Below are positions 45,864 to 54,864 of a DNA stretch of 64,000 nt, piece after piece. The stretch comes from Pseudoalteromonas sp. 0303 (GTDB taxonomy: Bacteria; Pseudomonadota; Gammaproteobacteria; Enterobacterales; Alteromonadaceae). Numbering within the stretch: position 1 is the first letter of the stretch; every line of letters starts with the position of its first letter. The stretch lies in the NCBI RefSeq assembly GCF_013349995.1, contig NZ_JABVXF010000002.1:163395-227394 (forward strand), read 5' to 3'. A program made the position numbers and the translations under genes. The notes under the pieces were generated by a model. The model ran no database searches, was not told the origin of the DNA, and saw only the letters and a list, made by a program, of their open reading frames with translations.

Positions 45864-46766
45864 ATGGAAAACTTTTTTCTTGATATAACCACTGCGATGC
45901 AAAGTCAGCAGTGGTTTTATTTTTTGACGGTGGGCTTAGTAAGCCTGTGTATTGGTAGCTTTTTAAATGTGGTGATTTATCGTTTGCCACTAATGATGAA
46001 AAGAGAATGGCAAACTGAATGCCGTATTGTATTGGCCGATGAGCTCAATTTAAAACAGCAAGCAGAACCAGAACAAGCTACCTTTAACCTAGTAAAACCT
46101 AATTCAACCTGCCCTAAATGCAAAGCACCGATTAAGGCTTGGCAAAATATTCCTGTACTGAGTTGGTTATTATTAAAAGGTCGCTGTGCTAATTGTCAAA
46201 CATCGATTTCTGTGCGCTACCCTATTGTTGAAATGCTTACAGCGGTTTTAAGTTTAATTGTCGCTGCTGTTTTTGGTCCAACTAAGCTTGCTCTTCTTTA
46301 TATATTGATTACGTGGGTGTTAGTCGCTTTAACCTTTATCGATGTAGATCACATGTTACTACCCGACCAGCTCACCCTACCACTAGTATGGCTGGCGCTG
46401 ATTGCGGCCACTATGGATATTACTATTGCGCCGAGCGATGCCATTATCGGCGCAGCAATTGGCTACCTGAGCTTATGGAGTGTTTACTGGTTGTTTAAGC
46501 TTGCTACAGGTAAAGAAGGCATGGGTTATGGCGACTTTAAACTTTTAGCTGTATTTGGTGCGCTACTTGGCTGGCAAGATATTTTAACTATCGTGCTGCT
46601 ATCAAGTGTCGTCGGTGCCATCATCGGCATTGCGCAAATCATGATCCAAGGTAAAGACAAAACTACGCCAATTCCGTTTGGGCCTTACCTTGCCATCGCA
46701 GGATGGGTCACCTTACTTTGGGGTGAGCAAATTAAAAGTTATTACTTTAATTACTTAGGTTACTAA
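45864..46766 (+). CDS. pilD: Prepilin peptidase PilD
   Basis: This 300-residue membrane aspartic protease cleaves and N-methylates prepilins. It has the cytoplasmic zinc-type tetra-cysteine cluster (CPKCKAP... and CANCQTS), the first aspartate in TFIDVDHMLLPDQLTLPL and the second in GYGDFKLLAVFGALLGW (GxGD). About eight membrane helices. The length is typical. It is followed 2 bp later by coaE. Confidence 0.95.
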   Translation: MENFFLDITTAMQSQQWFYFLTVGLVSLCIGSFLNVVIYRLPLMMKREWQTECRIVLADELNLKQQAEPEQATFNLVKPNSTCPKCKAPIKAWQNIPVLSWLLLKGRCANCQTSISVRYPIVEMLTAVLSLIVAAVFGPTKLALLYILITWVLVALTFIDVDHMLLPDQLTLPLVWLALIAATMDITIAPSDAIIGAAIGYLSLWSVYWLFKLATGKEGMGYGDFKLLAVFGALLGWQDILTIVLLSSVVGAIIGIAQIMIQGKDKTTPIPFGPYLAIAGWVTLLWGEQIKSYYFNYLGY

Positions 46767-46768
46767 TT

Positions 46769-47368
46769 ATGGCAAACTGGGTTTTAGGGCTTACCGGTGG
46801 TATTGGCTCAGGCAAAAGTGCAGTAAGCGCCATGTTTGAAGAGCTTGGTATTCAAGTGGTTGATGCCGATATAGTTGCCAGAGAAGTCGTCGAGCCAGGC
46901 TCTGTTGGCTTAACAAAAATTACAGCACATTTTGGTGATGAGATACTCACGGATAACGGCACGCTTGATCGCGCAAAGCTTAGAGCAATTATCTTTGCTG
47001 ATGAATCACAAAAGCAATGGCTAAATAACTTATTGCATCCACTTATTCGAGAATCAATGCTGAGCCAATTAAAGCAAGCCACCAGCAATTATGTCATCTT
47101 AGTTGCCCCCTTACTTTTTGAAAATGGCTTAGAAAAATACTGCAACCATACCTTGCTAATAGATGTTCCGGTTGATGTACAAATAACAAGAACGACAGCC
47201 CGTGATAATGTCTCTGTAGAATTAGCTAAGCAAATTATCGCTTCTCAAATGAGCAGAGCTGATAAACAACAAAAAGCGGGAGATATTTTAGATAATAACC
47301 GCCCTCTTGAAGAAGTAAAAACGGATGTGCAAAAACTGCATGAAAAGTATCTAATACACTCAGTCTAG
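46769..47368 (+). CDS. coaE: Dephospho-CoA kinase
   Basis: This 199-residue P-loop kinase carries out the last step of coenzyme A synthesis. It has Walker A GLTGGIGSGKSAV, then VVDADIVAREVV, HPLIRE and VAPLLFENGL. The length is close to E. coli CoaE (206). It is tightly linked to pilD (2-bp gap), a conserved pair in gammaproteobacteria. Confidence 0.95.
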   Translation: MANWVLGLTGGIGSGKSAVSAMFEELGIQVVDADIVAREVVEPGSVGLTKITAHFGDEILTDNGTLDRAKLRAIIFADESQKQWLNNLLHPLIRESMLSQLKQATSNYVILVAPLLFENGLEKYCNHTLLIDVPVDVQITRTTARDNVSVELAKQIIASQMSRADKQQKAGDILDNNRPLEEVKTDVQKLHEKYLIHSV

Positions 47369-47561
47369 GCTATTGATTTTATTTATAGATTCTCATTTAA
47401 TAGAAGCCCCTAAAACCAATACAAAAGTACCACCCCACACTCTAAACAACTGAGTTTTAGGTTAATTTTTTTTGCAATTTTTCTAAAATCAGACAAGACT
47501 GATGTAATAGCCTTACTTTTTCTGTTAGATTGTGGCAATAAAGGATCAATCTAGGTGCGCA

Positions 47562-49238
47562 ATGAATATAAACTCACCGCTACTTCGAAAATTTATTACA
47601 CTCGGTCGCATTGATGCAGAGACCGTAAAATCAAAGCAGCGCGAATACAGCTCTACTGCTGAGCTTATATCTAAAACATGTGGAATGGCTGGACATGAGC
47701 TCGCAGAGCAATGTACAGATCTTTTTCGTGTGCCTTATTTTGATATTAGAGACTTTGATGTAGCGAACATTAGCGAAGAGCTTGTTAAAGACAAGTTGAT
47801 ACGTGAACACCATATTCTACCCCTAGTGAAAAAAGGCCGTAAACTCTATATTGCTGCCTCAGATCCTACCGACTACGGTGCCTTTGAAAACTTTGAATTT
47901 AGTACTGGCCTTTCATGCGAAGTGGTCGTTGTTGATTACACGCAACTTGAAAACAAAATTGAGCAATTACTTGATGCCGCAGGTGGTTTACATTTAAGTG
48001 AAGATGAGTTTAAAGAGCTTGGTGAGCTTGAAACAGAAGCCCCTCGCGATTTAGCCAGCAAAGATGAAGATAAAGACGATGCCCCTATTATCGTTTACAT
48101 CAATAAAATATTGATGGACGCAATTAAAAAAGGGGCCTCGGATCTACACTTTGAGCCTTACGAACACCGCTACCGCGTGCGTTTTCGTATCGATGGTATT
48201 TTGCATGAAATGGCAAGTCCGCCAAATAGCTTAGCGAGCCGTTTATCTGCACGTATCAAGGTTATGTCACGACTAGACATAGCAGAAAAACGTAAACCTC
48301 AAGACGGCCGTATTAAGCTTAAAATCACTGAACGTAAAAGTATCGACTTCCGTGTAAGTACCTTGCCTACCCTTTGGGGCGAGAAAATCGTAATGCGTAT
48401 TCTCGACTCATCAAGTGCTATGCTAGGTATCGATGTGCTTGGTTATGAGCCAGAGCAGAAAAAACTCTACATGGACGCGCTTGAGCAGCCACAAGGCATG
48501 ATCTTAGTAACCGGTCCAACGGGCTCTGGTAAAACGGTATCACTTTATACGGGTTTGAATATTCTTAACCAGCCTGAACGTAATATCAGTACTGCCGAAG
48601 ATCCAGTAGAGATCAACCTTGAAGGGATTAACCAAGTACAAATTAATCCAAAGGCAGATATGACCTTTGCCAATGCACTAAAGGCTTTCTTACGACAAGA
48701 TCCCGATGTCGTAATGGTTGGTGAGATCCGTGACCTCGAAACCGCTGAAATAGCAATAAAAGCGGCGCAAACAGGTCACTTGGTATTATCAACTCTGCAT
48801 ACAAACTCTGCTCCAGAAACTCTTACACGTCTTTTAAATATGGGTGTGCCTGCTTATAACGTAGCAAGCTCTATCAGCCTTATTATTGCGCAGCGTCTAG
48901 CAAGACGACTTTGCCCTAAGTGTAAAACACCAGAAAAACTTCCTGATGAAGAATTGATTCGCCAAGGTTTTGATAAAGACAAACTCAATGAAGTTCAGTT
49001 ATTTGCACCAAAAGGCTGCGACAGCTGTACTGAAGGCTATAAAGGTCGAGTTGGTATTTACGAAGTAATGCAAATTACCCCTGAAATAGCGCAAATTATT
49101 ATGCGTGGTGGTAACTCTCTAGAAATCGCTGAAGTATCTCTGCGCTCAGGCTTTAATGATCTGCGTTTATCTGGCCTGAAAAAAGCCGCCGATGGTGTTA
49201 CCTCTCTGACAGAAATAAACCGAGTAACGAGTTTCTAA
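47562..49238 (+). CDS. pilB: Type IV pilus extension ATPase PilB
   Basis: This 558-residue hexameric motor has an N-terminal GspE-type domain (about 1-150), Walker [17 protein letters not shown], Asp box [11 protein letters not shown], Walker [22 protein letters not shown], His box [11 protein letters not shown], and a tetra-cysteine zinc site (CPKC...CDSC). I start at ATG 47562 with AGGTG just upstream rather than the longer frame from 47532. It lies downstream of coaE with a 193-bp gap, so it likely has its own promoter. In most relatives it is between pilA and pilC. Confidence 0.95.
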   Translation: MNINSPLLRKFITLGRIDAETVKSKQREYSSTAELISKTCGMAGHELAEQCTDLFRVPYFDIRDFDVANISEELVKDKLIREHHILPLVKKGRKLYIAASDPTDYGAFENFEFSTGLSCEVVVVDYTQLENKIEQLLDAAGGLHLSEDEFKELGELETEAPRDLASKDEDKDDAPIIVYINKILMDAIKKGASDLHFEPYEHRYRVRFRIDGILHEMASPPNSLASRLSARIKVMSRLDIAEKRKPQDGRIKLKITERKSIDFRVSTLPTLWGEKIVMRILDSSSAMLGIDVLGYEPEQKKLYMDALEQPQGMILVTGPTGSGKTVSLYTGLNILNQPERNISTAEDPVEINLEGINQVQINPKADMTFANALKAFLRQDPDVVMVGEIRDLETAEIAIKAAQTGHLVLSTLHTNSAPETLTRLLNMGVPAYNVASSISLIIAQRLARRLCPKCKTPEKLPDEELIRQGFDKDKLNEVQLFAPKGCDSCTEGYKGRVGIYEVMQITPEIAQIIMRGGNSLEIAEVSLRSGFNDLRLSGLKKAADGVTSLTEINRVTSF

Positions 49239-49311
49239 ACAAATTCGTTACTGGATTATCAGCTAACTGTTCAGTAAGATCTGACAAAAGTGCTTATTTG
49301 AGAGTTATTCC

Positions 49312-49545
49312 ATGCCAACAGTTGTAAATTGCCCAACATGCAAAGCCAAAGTTGAATGGTCAGAGCAAAGCCCGCATCGTCCATTTTGCTCAAAGCGCTG
49401 CCAGCTAATAGATTTAGGTGAGTGGTCATTTGAAAACAATAAAATTTCTAGCCCAATTAGCAATGCTAATGATTTGAGCCAAGATATGATTGAAGATATC
49501 GAAGCAATGCTGGCTAAAAACGATGATTCATTCTTTAAAGAATAA
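49312..49545 (+). CDS. yacG: DNA gyrase inhibitor / zinc protein YacG
   Basis: This 77-residue protein has the four-cysteine zinc site CPTC ... FCSKRC (about 8-32) and the following QLIDLGEW block typical of YacG, which binds GyrB in E. coli. The C-terminal acidic tail is variable. It follows pilB; in many gammaproteobacteria it follows zapD, which is absent here. Confidence 0.92.
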   Translation: MPTVVNCPTCKAKVEWSEQSPHRPFCSKRCQLIDLGEWSFENNKISSPISNANDLSQDMIEDIEAMLAKNDDSFFKE

Positions 49546-49558
49546 TGCGTCAAATACA

Positions 49559-49586
49559 AAAAATGCGGCATTTGCCGCATTTTTTA
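49559..49586. terminator. Bidirectional terminator yacG / Spy-like gene
   Basis: AATGCGGCA / TGCCGCATT with a 2-base loop, preceded by an A-run and followed by TTTTT. It lies between convergent genes. Confidence 0.9.
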
Positions 49587-49602
49587 ATATAACCTATCAC
49601 TT

Positions 49603-50130
49603 TTAACCTTCAGATTTCTCAGCTTTGCGTTCGCCTCGATGACCATGGTGGCCCTTTTTGTGACCTTTTTTACGCAGGTGCTTTTTAATCTCTTGATAGC
49701 TTTCGCGCTGTTCAGCATTTAAAACCTGCCAAATCGCATGGTCAGATTTCATTTTTAGCATTGCAAACTGCTGACCTTTTTCTTGGCGCGCTTTAATCAG
49801 CTCTAATGCGGCATTTTCGTCAAATGCTTTTGTTGCTAATAACGCATCCATTTTCTCTTTGTGTGCAGCACGAGCGGCTTTCATTGCATCTTTATCGCCA
49901 CGCAGTGCTGCAAATTGTGTTTTCTGCTGTGCAAAGATTGCTTTAAGTTGTGTTTGCTGCTCTTCGGTAAGTTGTAATTTATCAATACCACGCTCAGAAA
50001 GTAAAAAACGAGCCTGTGGGTTCATACCACGGTTAAAGTCTCCTTTCGCCATTGCTGAAGTAGCACCTACACTGGCTGCTGCTAAACCACAAACAAGTAC
50101 GAATTTAGAAAGCTTATTTGAAATAGTCAT
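49603..50130 (-). CDS. CpxP/Spy-like periplasmic protein
   Basis: This is a 175-residue protein with a signal peptide (about 1-28, SAMA). The helical mature part contains the LTxxQ signature (LQLTEEQQTQLKAIF) and a second copy-like motif (VLNAEQRESYQEI), and ends in a His/Lys/Gly-rich tail (KKHLRKKGHKKGHHGHRGERK). CpxP and Spy are periplasmic chaperone/sensor proteins. It is divergent from a CpxRA-like pair, the same layout as E. coli cpxP-cpxRA, so a CpxP role is likely. The basic His-rich tail could bind metal ions. ATG 50130 is preferred by spacing to AAGG. Confidence 0.85.
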   Translation of the reverse strand: MTISNKLSKFVLVCGLAAASVGATSAMAKGDFNRGMNPQARFLLSERGIDKLQLTEEQQTQLKAIFAQQKTQFAALRGDKDAMKAARAAHKEKMDALLATKAFDENAALELIKARQEKGQQFAMLKMKSDHAIWQVLNAEQRESYQEIKKHLRKKGHKKGHHGHRGERKAEKSEG

Positions 50131-50221
50131 AATCATTACCTTTTGTTGGGTTGTGCTCTGTTGTCGTTTCCGACTGATGGGTTAACTATAACTAATTCAA
50201 TGCAAAGGAACGCAAGCCAGT

Positions 50222-50259
50222 GTAAAGGTTGTGTAAAGATTCACTTTTACATAATTTAC
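50222..50259. promoter_or_regulatory. CpxR-type sites between the cpxP-like gene and cpxR
   Basis: GTAAA-N6-GTAAA at 50222-50237 and, in the opposite orientation, TTTAC-N4-TTTAC at 50246-50259. Both fit the CpxR box (two GTAAA spaced 4-8 bp). They lie in the divergent promoter region and suggest autoregulation. Confidence 0.7.
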
Positions 50260-50301
50260 TGAGTAAAATAACCTTAAAGAAATAAATAGCTAGGTGTCAG
50301 A

Positions 50302-50991
50302 ATGAAACTATTAATGATCGACGACGATACAGGATTGTGCGAATTACTCAGCGAGTACTTGTCAGCACAAGGTTTTACAGTAGAGTGTGTTCATGATGGC
50401 GCTGAAGGCCTAAAGCAAGCTATTAAGCATAACTATGAGCTAATATTGCTTGATGTGATGTTACCCTCTATGGATGGCTTCGATGTGCTAAAGCAATTAA
50501 GACAACATAAGCTCACACCGGTGATCATGTTAACCGCGAAAGGCGAAGATTTTGATCGTATCTTTGGTTTAGAACTTGGCGCAGATGATTATATTCCTAA
50601 ACCGTTTAATCACAGAGAGCTACTAGCTCGCGTTAAAGCAATTACTCGTCGCATCGAACATATCAATAGCTTATCGAGCCAACAGACCAGCTCATTGAGT
50701 GTTAACAGCATCAATGTTAATTTCGCAACTCGTGAGGCTTCTGTTAATGACAATGTACTTAGCCTAACCGGCACTGAGTATGAGATCCTTGCCATGCTAG
50801 TGCAACATGCCGGTGAAGTGATCAGCAAAGAGCAAATAAGTGAACAAGTATTAGGTAGACGCCTTGCTCCTTTTGACCGCTCAATCGATATGCATGTCAG
50901 CAACATCCGTAAAAAAATTGCAGAGCATGTTAGTAATGAACGGATCAAAACCATGCGTGGCAGTGGTTATGTATTAATACAAGGCGAATAA
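50302..50991 (+). CDS. cpxR: CpxR-like response regulator
   Basis: This 229-residue OmpR/PhoB-type regulator has a receiver domain with the phosphoacceptor in LILLDVMLPSMDGFDVL (Asp about 51), conserved MLTAKGEDFDRIFGLELGADDYIPKPF, and a winged-helix effector domain (ISLTGTEYEILAML, SIDMHVSNIRKKI). The wording of the receiver (ELGADDYIPKPFNHRELLARVKAI) is close to CpxR. It is followed after 1 bp by the kinase gene and divergent from the Spy-like gene. Confidence 0.88.
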   Translation: MKLLMIDDDTGLCELLSEYLSAQGFTVECVHDGAEGLKQAIKHNYELILLDVMLPSMDGFDVLKQLRQHKLTPVIMLTAKGEDFDRIFGLELGADDYIPKPFNHRELLARVKAITRRIEHINSLSSQQTSSLSVNSINVNFATREASVNDNVLSLTGTEYEILAMLVQHAGEVISKEQISEQVLGRRLAPFDRSIDMHVSNIRKKIAEHVSNERIKTMRGSGYVLIQGE

Positions 50992-50992
50992 T

Positions 50993-52378
50993 ATGCAAAC
51001 TCCAAGCTGGCTAAAGCATCCCCGCCATTATTTGTTTTTAAAAATATTTGCTTGGTTTTGGGTCACCGTTATCGCGACTATCACAATACTGGTGTTTTTA
51101 AGCCAGTTAACGAGCAATGTCGGCAATGACGACCTGCGTGGACCCATGCTGAAAAATCTTGAGTACACGGCTAAAAGTATTGAACGCATTGTTGCTAAAC
51201 ACGGAAAATCAACTCAAGAGGTTTTATCTCATCCGCGCTTATCAAAGCATAAATTACTGTACTTAAATGGTGAGGTTCATGGTGTTGAAATGCTCAGCGA
51301 ACCTGTATCCAAAGACATTGATTTAAGCTTGCTGAACTTTACCAAATATATGCGTCCGCAAATTATTTTTACCGATGAATACCAAGCTTATGGGCCGGTA
51401 GCTTTGAATGTGCCTGAAGGTAAGTTTTATCTTTATGAAATCGATGAAAAACGCAAGAAACCGTTTTTTGTCAGCCTATGGCTAATGCCTGTTTGGCTTA
51501 AACTGCTTATTGCTTTAGTTGCATCCTTGATGCTGAGTTTCTTCTTTAGCCGTAACTTAATTGCACCTATTAATAGTTTAAAAGAAACAGCAAAAAAACT
51601 AGCTCATGGCGATTTAACTGCCCGTGCCGATGTATCTCCTACTCGTCAAGATGAGTTAGGTGTACTTGGTCGTGACTTTAATACCATGGCGGTGCAACTT
51701 GAGCAGCTTATTAGCGCTCAAAAACGACTACTAGCAGATATTTCTCATGAACTACGTTCACCATTAACGCGCTTAAAAATGGCCACAGGCCTTGCACAAA
51801 TGCAAGCAGATGATGCTCAACACACTTATTTAGAGCGCATTGAAAAAGAGGCCAATCAGCTCGATAAAATGATTGCCGATGTACTTCAAGTTTCACGTTT
51901 AGAAGCCAAAAGCCAGACTCTGGCGTTGAGTACACAATCCTTACAAGTGATTGTTGATCATGTACTCAACGATGCTCAATTTGAGGCCAAGCAAAGTAAT
52001 AAAGAGCTTATTGTTAATGGTACACTAACAGCCGATTTAAAATGCGATGAAACCTTAATAGCCAGCGCGCTTGAGAATGTACTTCGCAATGCCATTAAAT
52101 ACGCAGAACATTCAATCTCAATTGGCCTAGTTGAATCAGACGCTATCTACATCACTATTTGTGATGACGGTAAAGGGGTTGATGAAGCAAACCTAGCAAG
52201 GCTGTGTGAACCTTTCTTCCGCCAGGAGCATGCTCGTGATAGAAGCACAGGCGGCACGGGCTTAGGTCTTGCTATTGCAAAGAATGCTATCTCAGCACAT
52301 GATGGTACACTAACACTTGAAAACCAAGAACATGGCGGACTGTGCGTAAACATCCGTCTACCTTTTAAGAGTGAGTAA
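50993..52378 (+). CDS. cpxA: CpxA-like sensor histidine kinase
   Basis: This 461-residue membrane kinase has two helices (about 13-35 and 160-180) flanking a periplasmic sensor, and a HAMP domain (LIAPINSLKETAKKLAHGDLTARADV). The H-box is ADISHELRSPLTRLKMATGLAQ, the N-box LENVLRNAIKYAE, and the G-boxes ICDDGKGV and GGTGLGLAIAKN. It senses envelope stress in the Cpx model. Its stop is immediately followed by the hydrolase gene start. Confidence 0.88.
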   Translation: MQTPSWLKHPRHYLFLKIFAWFWVTVIATITILVFLSQLTSNVGNDDLRGPMLKNLEYTAKSIERIVAKHGKSTQEVLSHPRLSKHKLLYLNGEVHGVEMLSEPVSKDIDLSLLNFTKYMRPQIIFTDEYQAYGPVALNVPEGKFYLYEIDEKRKKPFFVSLWLMPVWLKLLIALVASLMLSFFFSRNLIAPINSLKETAKKLAHGDLTARADVSPTRQDELGVLGRDFNTMAVQLEQLISAQKRLLADISHELRSPLTRLKMATGLAQMQADDAQHTYLERIEKEANQLDKMIADVLQVSRLEAKSQTLALSTQSLQVIVDHVLNDAQFEAKQSNKELIVNGTLTADLKCDETLIASALENVLRNAIKYAEHSISIGLVESDAIYITICDDGKGVDEANLARLCEPFFRQEHARDRSTGGTGLGLAIAKNAISAHDGTLTLENQEHGGLCVNIRLPFKSE

Positions 52379-53317
52379 ATGTTTTATAGTAGCGAAGCAA
52401 GTCTTGTTAACAACCTACCTAATATTAATCAGTTTTTTTCTGAGCAATTACAGCAAGACTTTCTGAGCACCGCTCATGGCAAGCTTTATTATGGCTATGC
52501 AATCCCTCAACAAGCAAAAACGGCCATTGTTATCAGTACTGGCCGAATAGAGTCTTTAATTAAGTACAAAGAGTTGCTTTGGGAGCTATACCAAAATGGC
52601 TTTGCAGTTTTTAGTGTTGATCACCAGGGGCAAGGTCGCTCTTATCGTCATTTAAAAAACACTCATAAGGGTTATGTAAATCGCTTTACTGATTACGCAG
52701 ATGACTTTGCTGTATTTATAGAAAAAGTGGTGCATCAACACTGGCAAGGAAAGCAGGTTTTGCTTGGCCACTCTATGGGCAGTGCCATTGCCTATGATTA
52801 CCTATCGCGCTATCAGCATCAATTTGCGGGTGCTTTTTTATCAGCGCCGATGTTTGATATCTATACCAAAGGCACGCCAAAGCCTGTAGCAAAACTGGCT
52901 GCTAAAATTGCATCCTTACTTGGTCTTGGCCGCAGTTACGCATTTGGCCAACGCGATTATTTACCAGTCGACTTTGCAGCTAATGAGCTAACCAGTAGTG
53001 AAATTCGATATAAGCTGTTCAGAGAGCTGTATGCAGCAGAAGATGATTTACAGCTAGGTGGCGTAACCTATGGTTGGCTTAATGCATCATTTGATTTTAT
53101 TGCTTCTTTAGTCGATAAAAAAGTCGATATTCCTTTATTTATCGCAATCGCCGAGCAAGATACCGTGGTCGATAACGCTGCGCAATTTGCACTTAGCCAT
53201 AGGCAAAAAGCACAACTAAAAAGCTATGCGAGCGCTCGCCACGAGTTATTATGTGAACGCGACGAGATCAGACAAGCAGTGCTCAGCGATTTTTATCAAT
53301 TTTGTGCTGAGCTTTGA
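52379..53317 (+). CDS. Alpha/beta hydrolase, lysophospholipase-like
   Basis: This 312-residue alpha/beta hydrolase has the nucleophile elbow LLGHSMGSAIAYDYLS and an early VFSVDHQGQGRSYRH block typical of monoacylglycerol lipase/lysophospholipase L2 (PldB). The acid is likely in AIAEQDTVVDN, and the catalytic His is in SARHELLCERDE. No signal peptide. It begins directly at the cpxA stop, so it may belong to the Cpx transcript and act on envelope lipids; that link is inference. Its 3' end overlaps fieF by 22 bp. Confidence 0.82.
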   Translation: MFYSSEASLVNNLPNINQFFSEQLQQDFLSTAHGKLYYGYAIPQQAKTAIVISTGRIESLIKYKELLWELYQNGFAVFSVDHQGQGRSYRHLKNTHKGYVNRFTDYADDFAVFIEKVVHQHWQGKQVLLGHSMGSAIAYDYLSRYQHQFAGAFLSAPMFDIYTKGTPKPVAKLAAKIASLLGLGRSYAFGQRDYLPVDFAANELTSSEIRYKLFRELYAAEDDLQLGGVTYGWLNASFDFIASLVDKKVDIPLFIAIAEQDTVVDNAAQFALSHRQKAQLKSYASARHELLCERDEIRQAVLSDFYQFCAEL

Positions 53318-54204
53318 CGTGTTTTGTTAACCACAGAAAGTGGGTCTAGGTGCATCAAAATATCCATTTCACAATCAAAATGCGTTTGAATTAACGCTTC
53401 TACTTCATCAGCAACTTGATGCGCTCTTATCAATGATAATGAGTCTTCCAGCTCTAAATGCATCTGAATAAACTTAATTTTACCACCTTGGCGAGTACGA
53501 ATATCATGGGCACCAAATACGTCTTGATGACTATTCACAATGGCCAGTATTTGTTGTTTTTCTTCATCTGGGAGCTCTTTATCCATTAAGTGATCAGCAC
53601 TTTCGCGAGCAATATCCCAGCTGTTATAAAGTAAATAAACAGCCACCCCAATAGCAAACAATGGATCGGCATAAGCGACGCCGTACTTAGCTAACACAAT
53701 TGCCAGTAATACCGCCAAGTTTAAGATTAAATCGCCTTTATAGTGAATTGAGTCTGCTTTAATGGCGATTGATTCGGTGTGATTAATCACCTTAGTTTGT
53801 ACAAACACCACCACGAGCGTACAAACAATAGCGAAAATACTAACCCAAATACCAAGGTCTGAATGCTTTAAGGTTACCGGATTAAATAAGCGCTCAATGC
53901 CATGAAACGCTAAAAAGCAACCTGAGCCAGCTATAAAAGCAGCCTGTGCAAGCCCGGCTAATGCTTCGGCTTTTCCGTGACCAAAGCGATGGTCGTCATC
54001 AGCAGGGCGTAGTGCATAACCTAGCACTAAAAAACTCATCAGTGAGGCTGTGATATCCATTAACGAATCGGTCAATGAACCCAGCATTGACGCCGAGCCA
54101 GATGCAAGCCAAGCCCAGCTTTTTGCTGCGATCATTAAACTCACCATAACAATGGTGACTATACTGGCTGTTTTAACCCAAAACTCATAACTACGATGCT
54201 GCAC
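53296..54204 (-). CDS. fieF: Cation diffusion facilitator, FieF-type
   Basis: This 302-residue CDF exporter has six membrane helices and a cytoplasmic C-terminal domain. Metal-site residues are seen as SLTDSLMDITAS, YALRPADDDHRFGHGKAEALAGL and AIKADSIHYKGDLILN (DxxxD/HxxxD pattern). E. coli FieF exports iron or zinc and its gene lies beside cpxP. Here it is convergent with the hydrolase gene (22-bp overlap). Confidence 0.92.
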   Translation of the reverse strand: MQHRSYEFWVKTASIVTIVMVSLMIAAKSWAWLASGSASMLGSLTDSLMDITASLMSFLVLGYALRPADDDHRFGHGKAEALAGLAQAAFIAGSGCFLAFHGIERLFNPVTLKHSDLGIWVSIFAIVCTLVVVFVQTKVINHTESIAIKADSIHYKGDLILNLAVLLAIVLAKYGVAYADPLFAIGVAVYLLYNSWDIARESADHLMDKELPDEEKQQILAIVNSHQDVFGAHDIRTRQGGKIKFIQMHLELEDSLSLIRAHQVADEVEALIQTHFDCEMDILMHLDPLSVVNKTRQSSAQN

Positions 54205-54305
54205 AACAACTTACCTTTAGTGAGTAACTACGTTGAGTATATCATCTTTTAATTCTAGTTCGTGTATACTCAGCAGCAGATCAAATCCTTATAAATGAGA
54301 TTCAC

Positions 54306-54770
54306 ATGCTTGATATTGTGTTGTACCAACCAGAAATTCCACCAAACACGGGTAATATCATTCGCTTATGCGCAAACACAGGTTATGCGTTACACCTAAT
54401 TGAACCCCTTGGTTTTGAGTGGGATGATAAACGCGTAAAACGTGCAGGTCTTGATTATCATGAGTTTAGCCATGTACAGCGCCATGCCTCGTTTGAAGCA
54501 TATCTAGAAAAATGCCAACCGAAAAAAGTCTATGCTTGCACCACTAAGGGCAGCCAATTTCATCATCAAGCACAATATCAGCCTGGCGATTGTTTAGTGT
54601 TTGGCCCTGAAACACGTGGCTTACCTGATGATCTAATTCAGTCGTTGCCGAAAGAGCAACGTGTACGTATTCCAATGCAAAAAGACAGCCGTAGTATGAA
54701 CTTATCTAACTCAGTTGCTGTATTTGTTTATGAATCTTGGCGTCAGCTGGGTTTTGTGAACGGTCAATAA
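54306..54770 (+). CDS. trmL: tRNA (cytidine/uridine-34-2'-O)-methyltransferase TrmL
   Basis: This 154-residue SPOUT methyltransferase begins [27 protein letters not shown] and has [11 protein letters not shown] and [23 protein letters not shown], the SAM-binding knot. It modifies the wobble base of tRNA-Leu. The length is near E. coli TrmL (157). It opens the yibK-type cluster conserved with enterics. Confidence 0.95.
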   Translation: MLDIVLYQPEIPPNTGNIIRLCANTGYALHLIEPLGFEWDDKRVKRAGLDYHEFSHVQRHASFEAYLEKCQPKKVYACTTKGSQFHHQAQYQPGDCLVFGPETRGLPDDLIQSLPKEQRVRIPMQKDSRSMNLSNSVAVFVYESWRQLGFVNGQ

Positions 54771-54864
54771 CTCATTGAAAAAGCGCTTGTAATAAATATT
54801 CACTAATTGTTTAGCACGACCATTTTTTATGGACTAACCTAAATAGGTGAGTTTGTTCCTAAAG

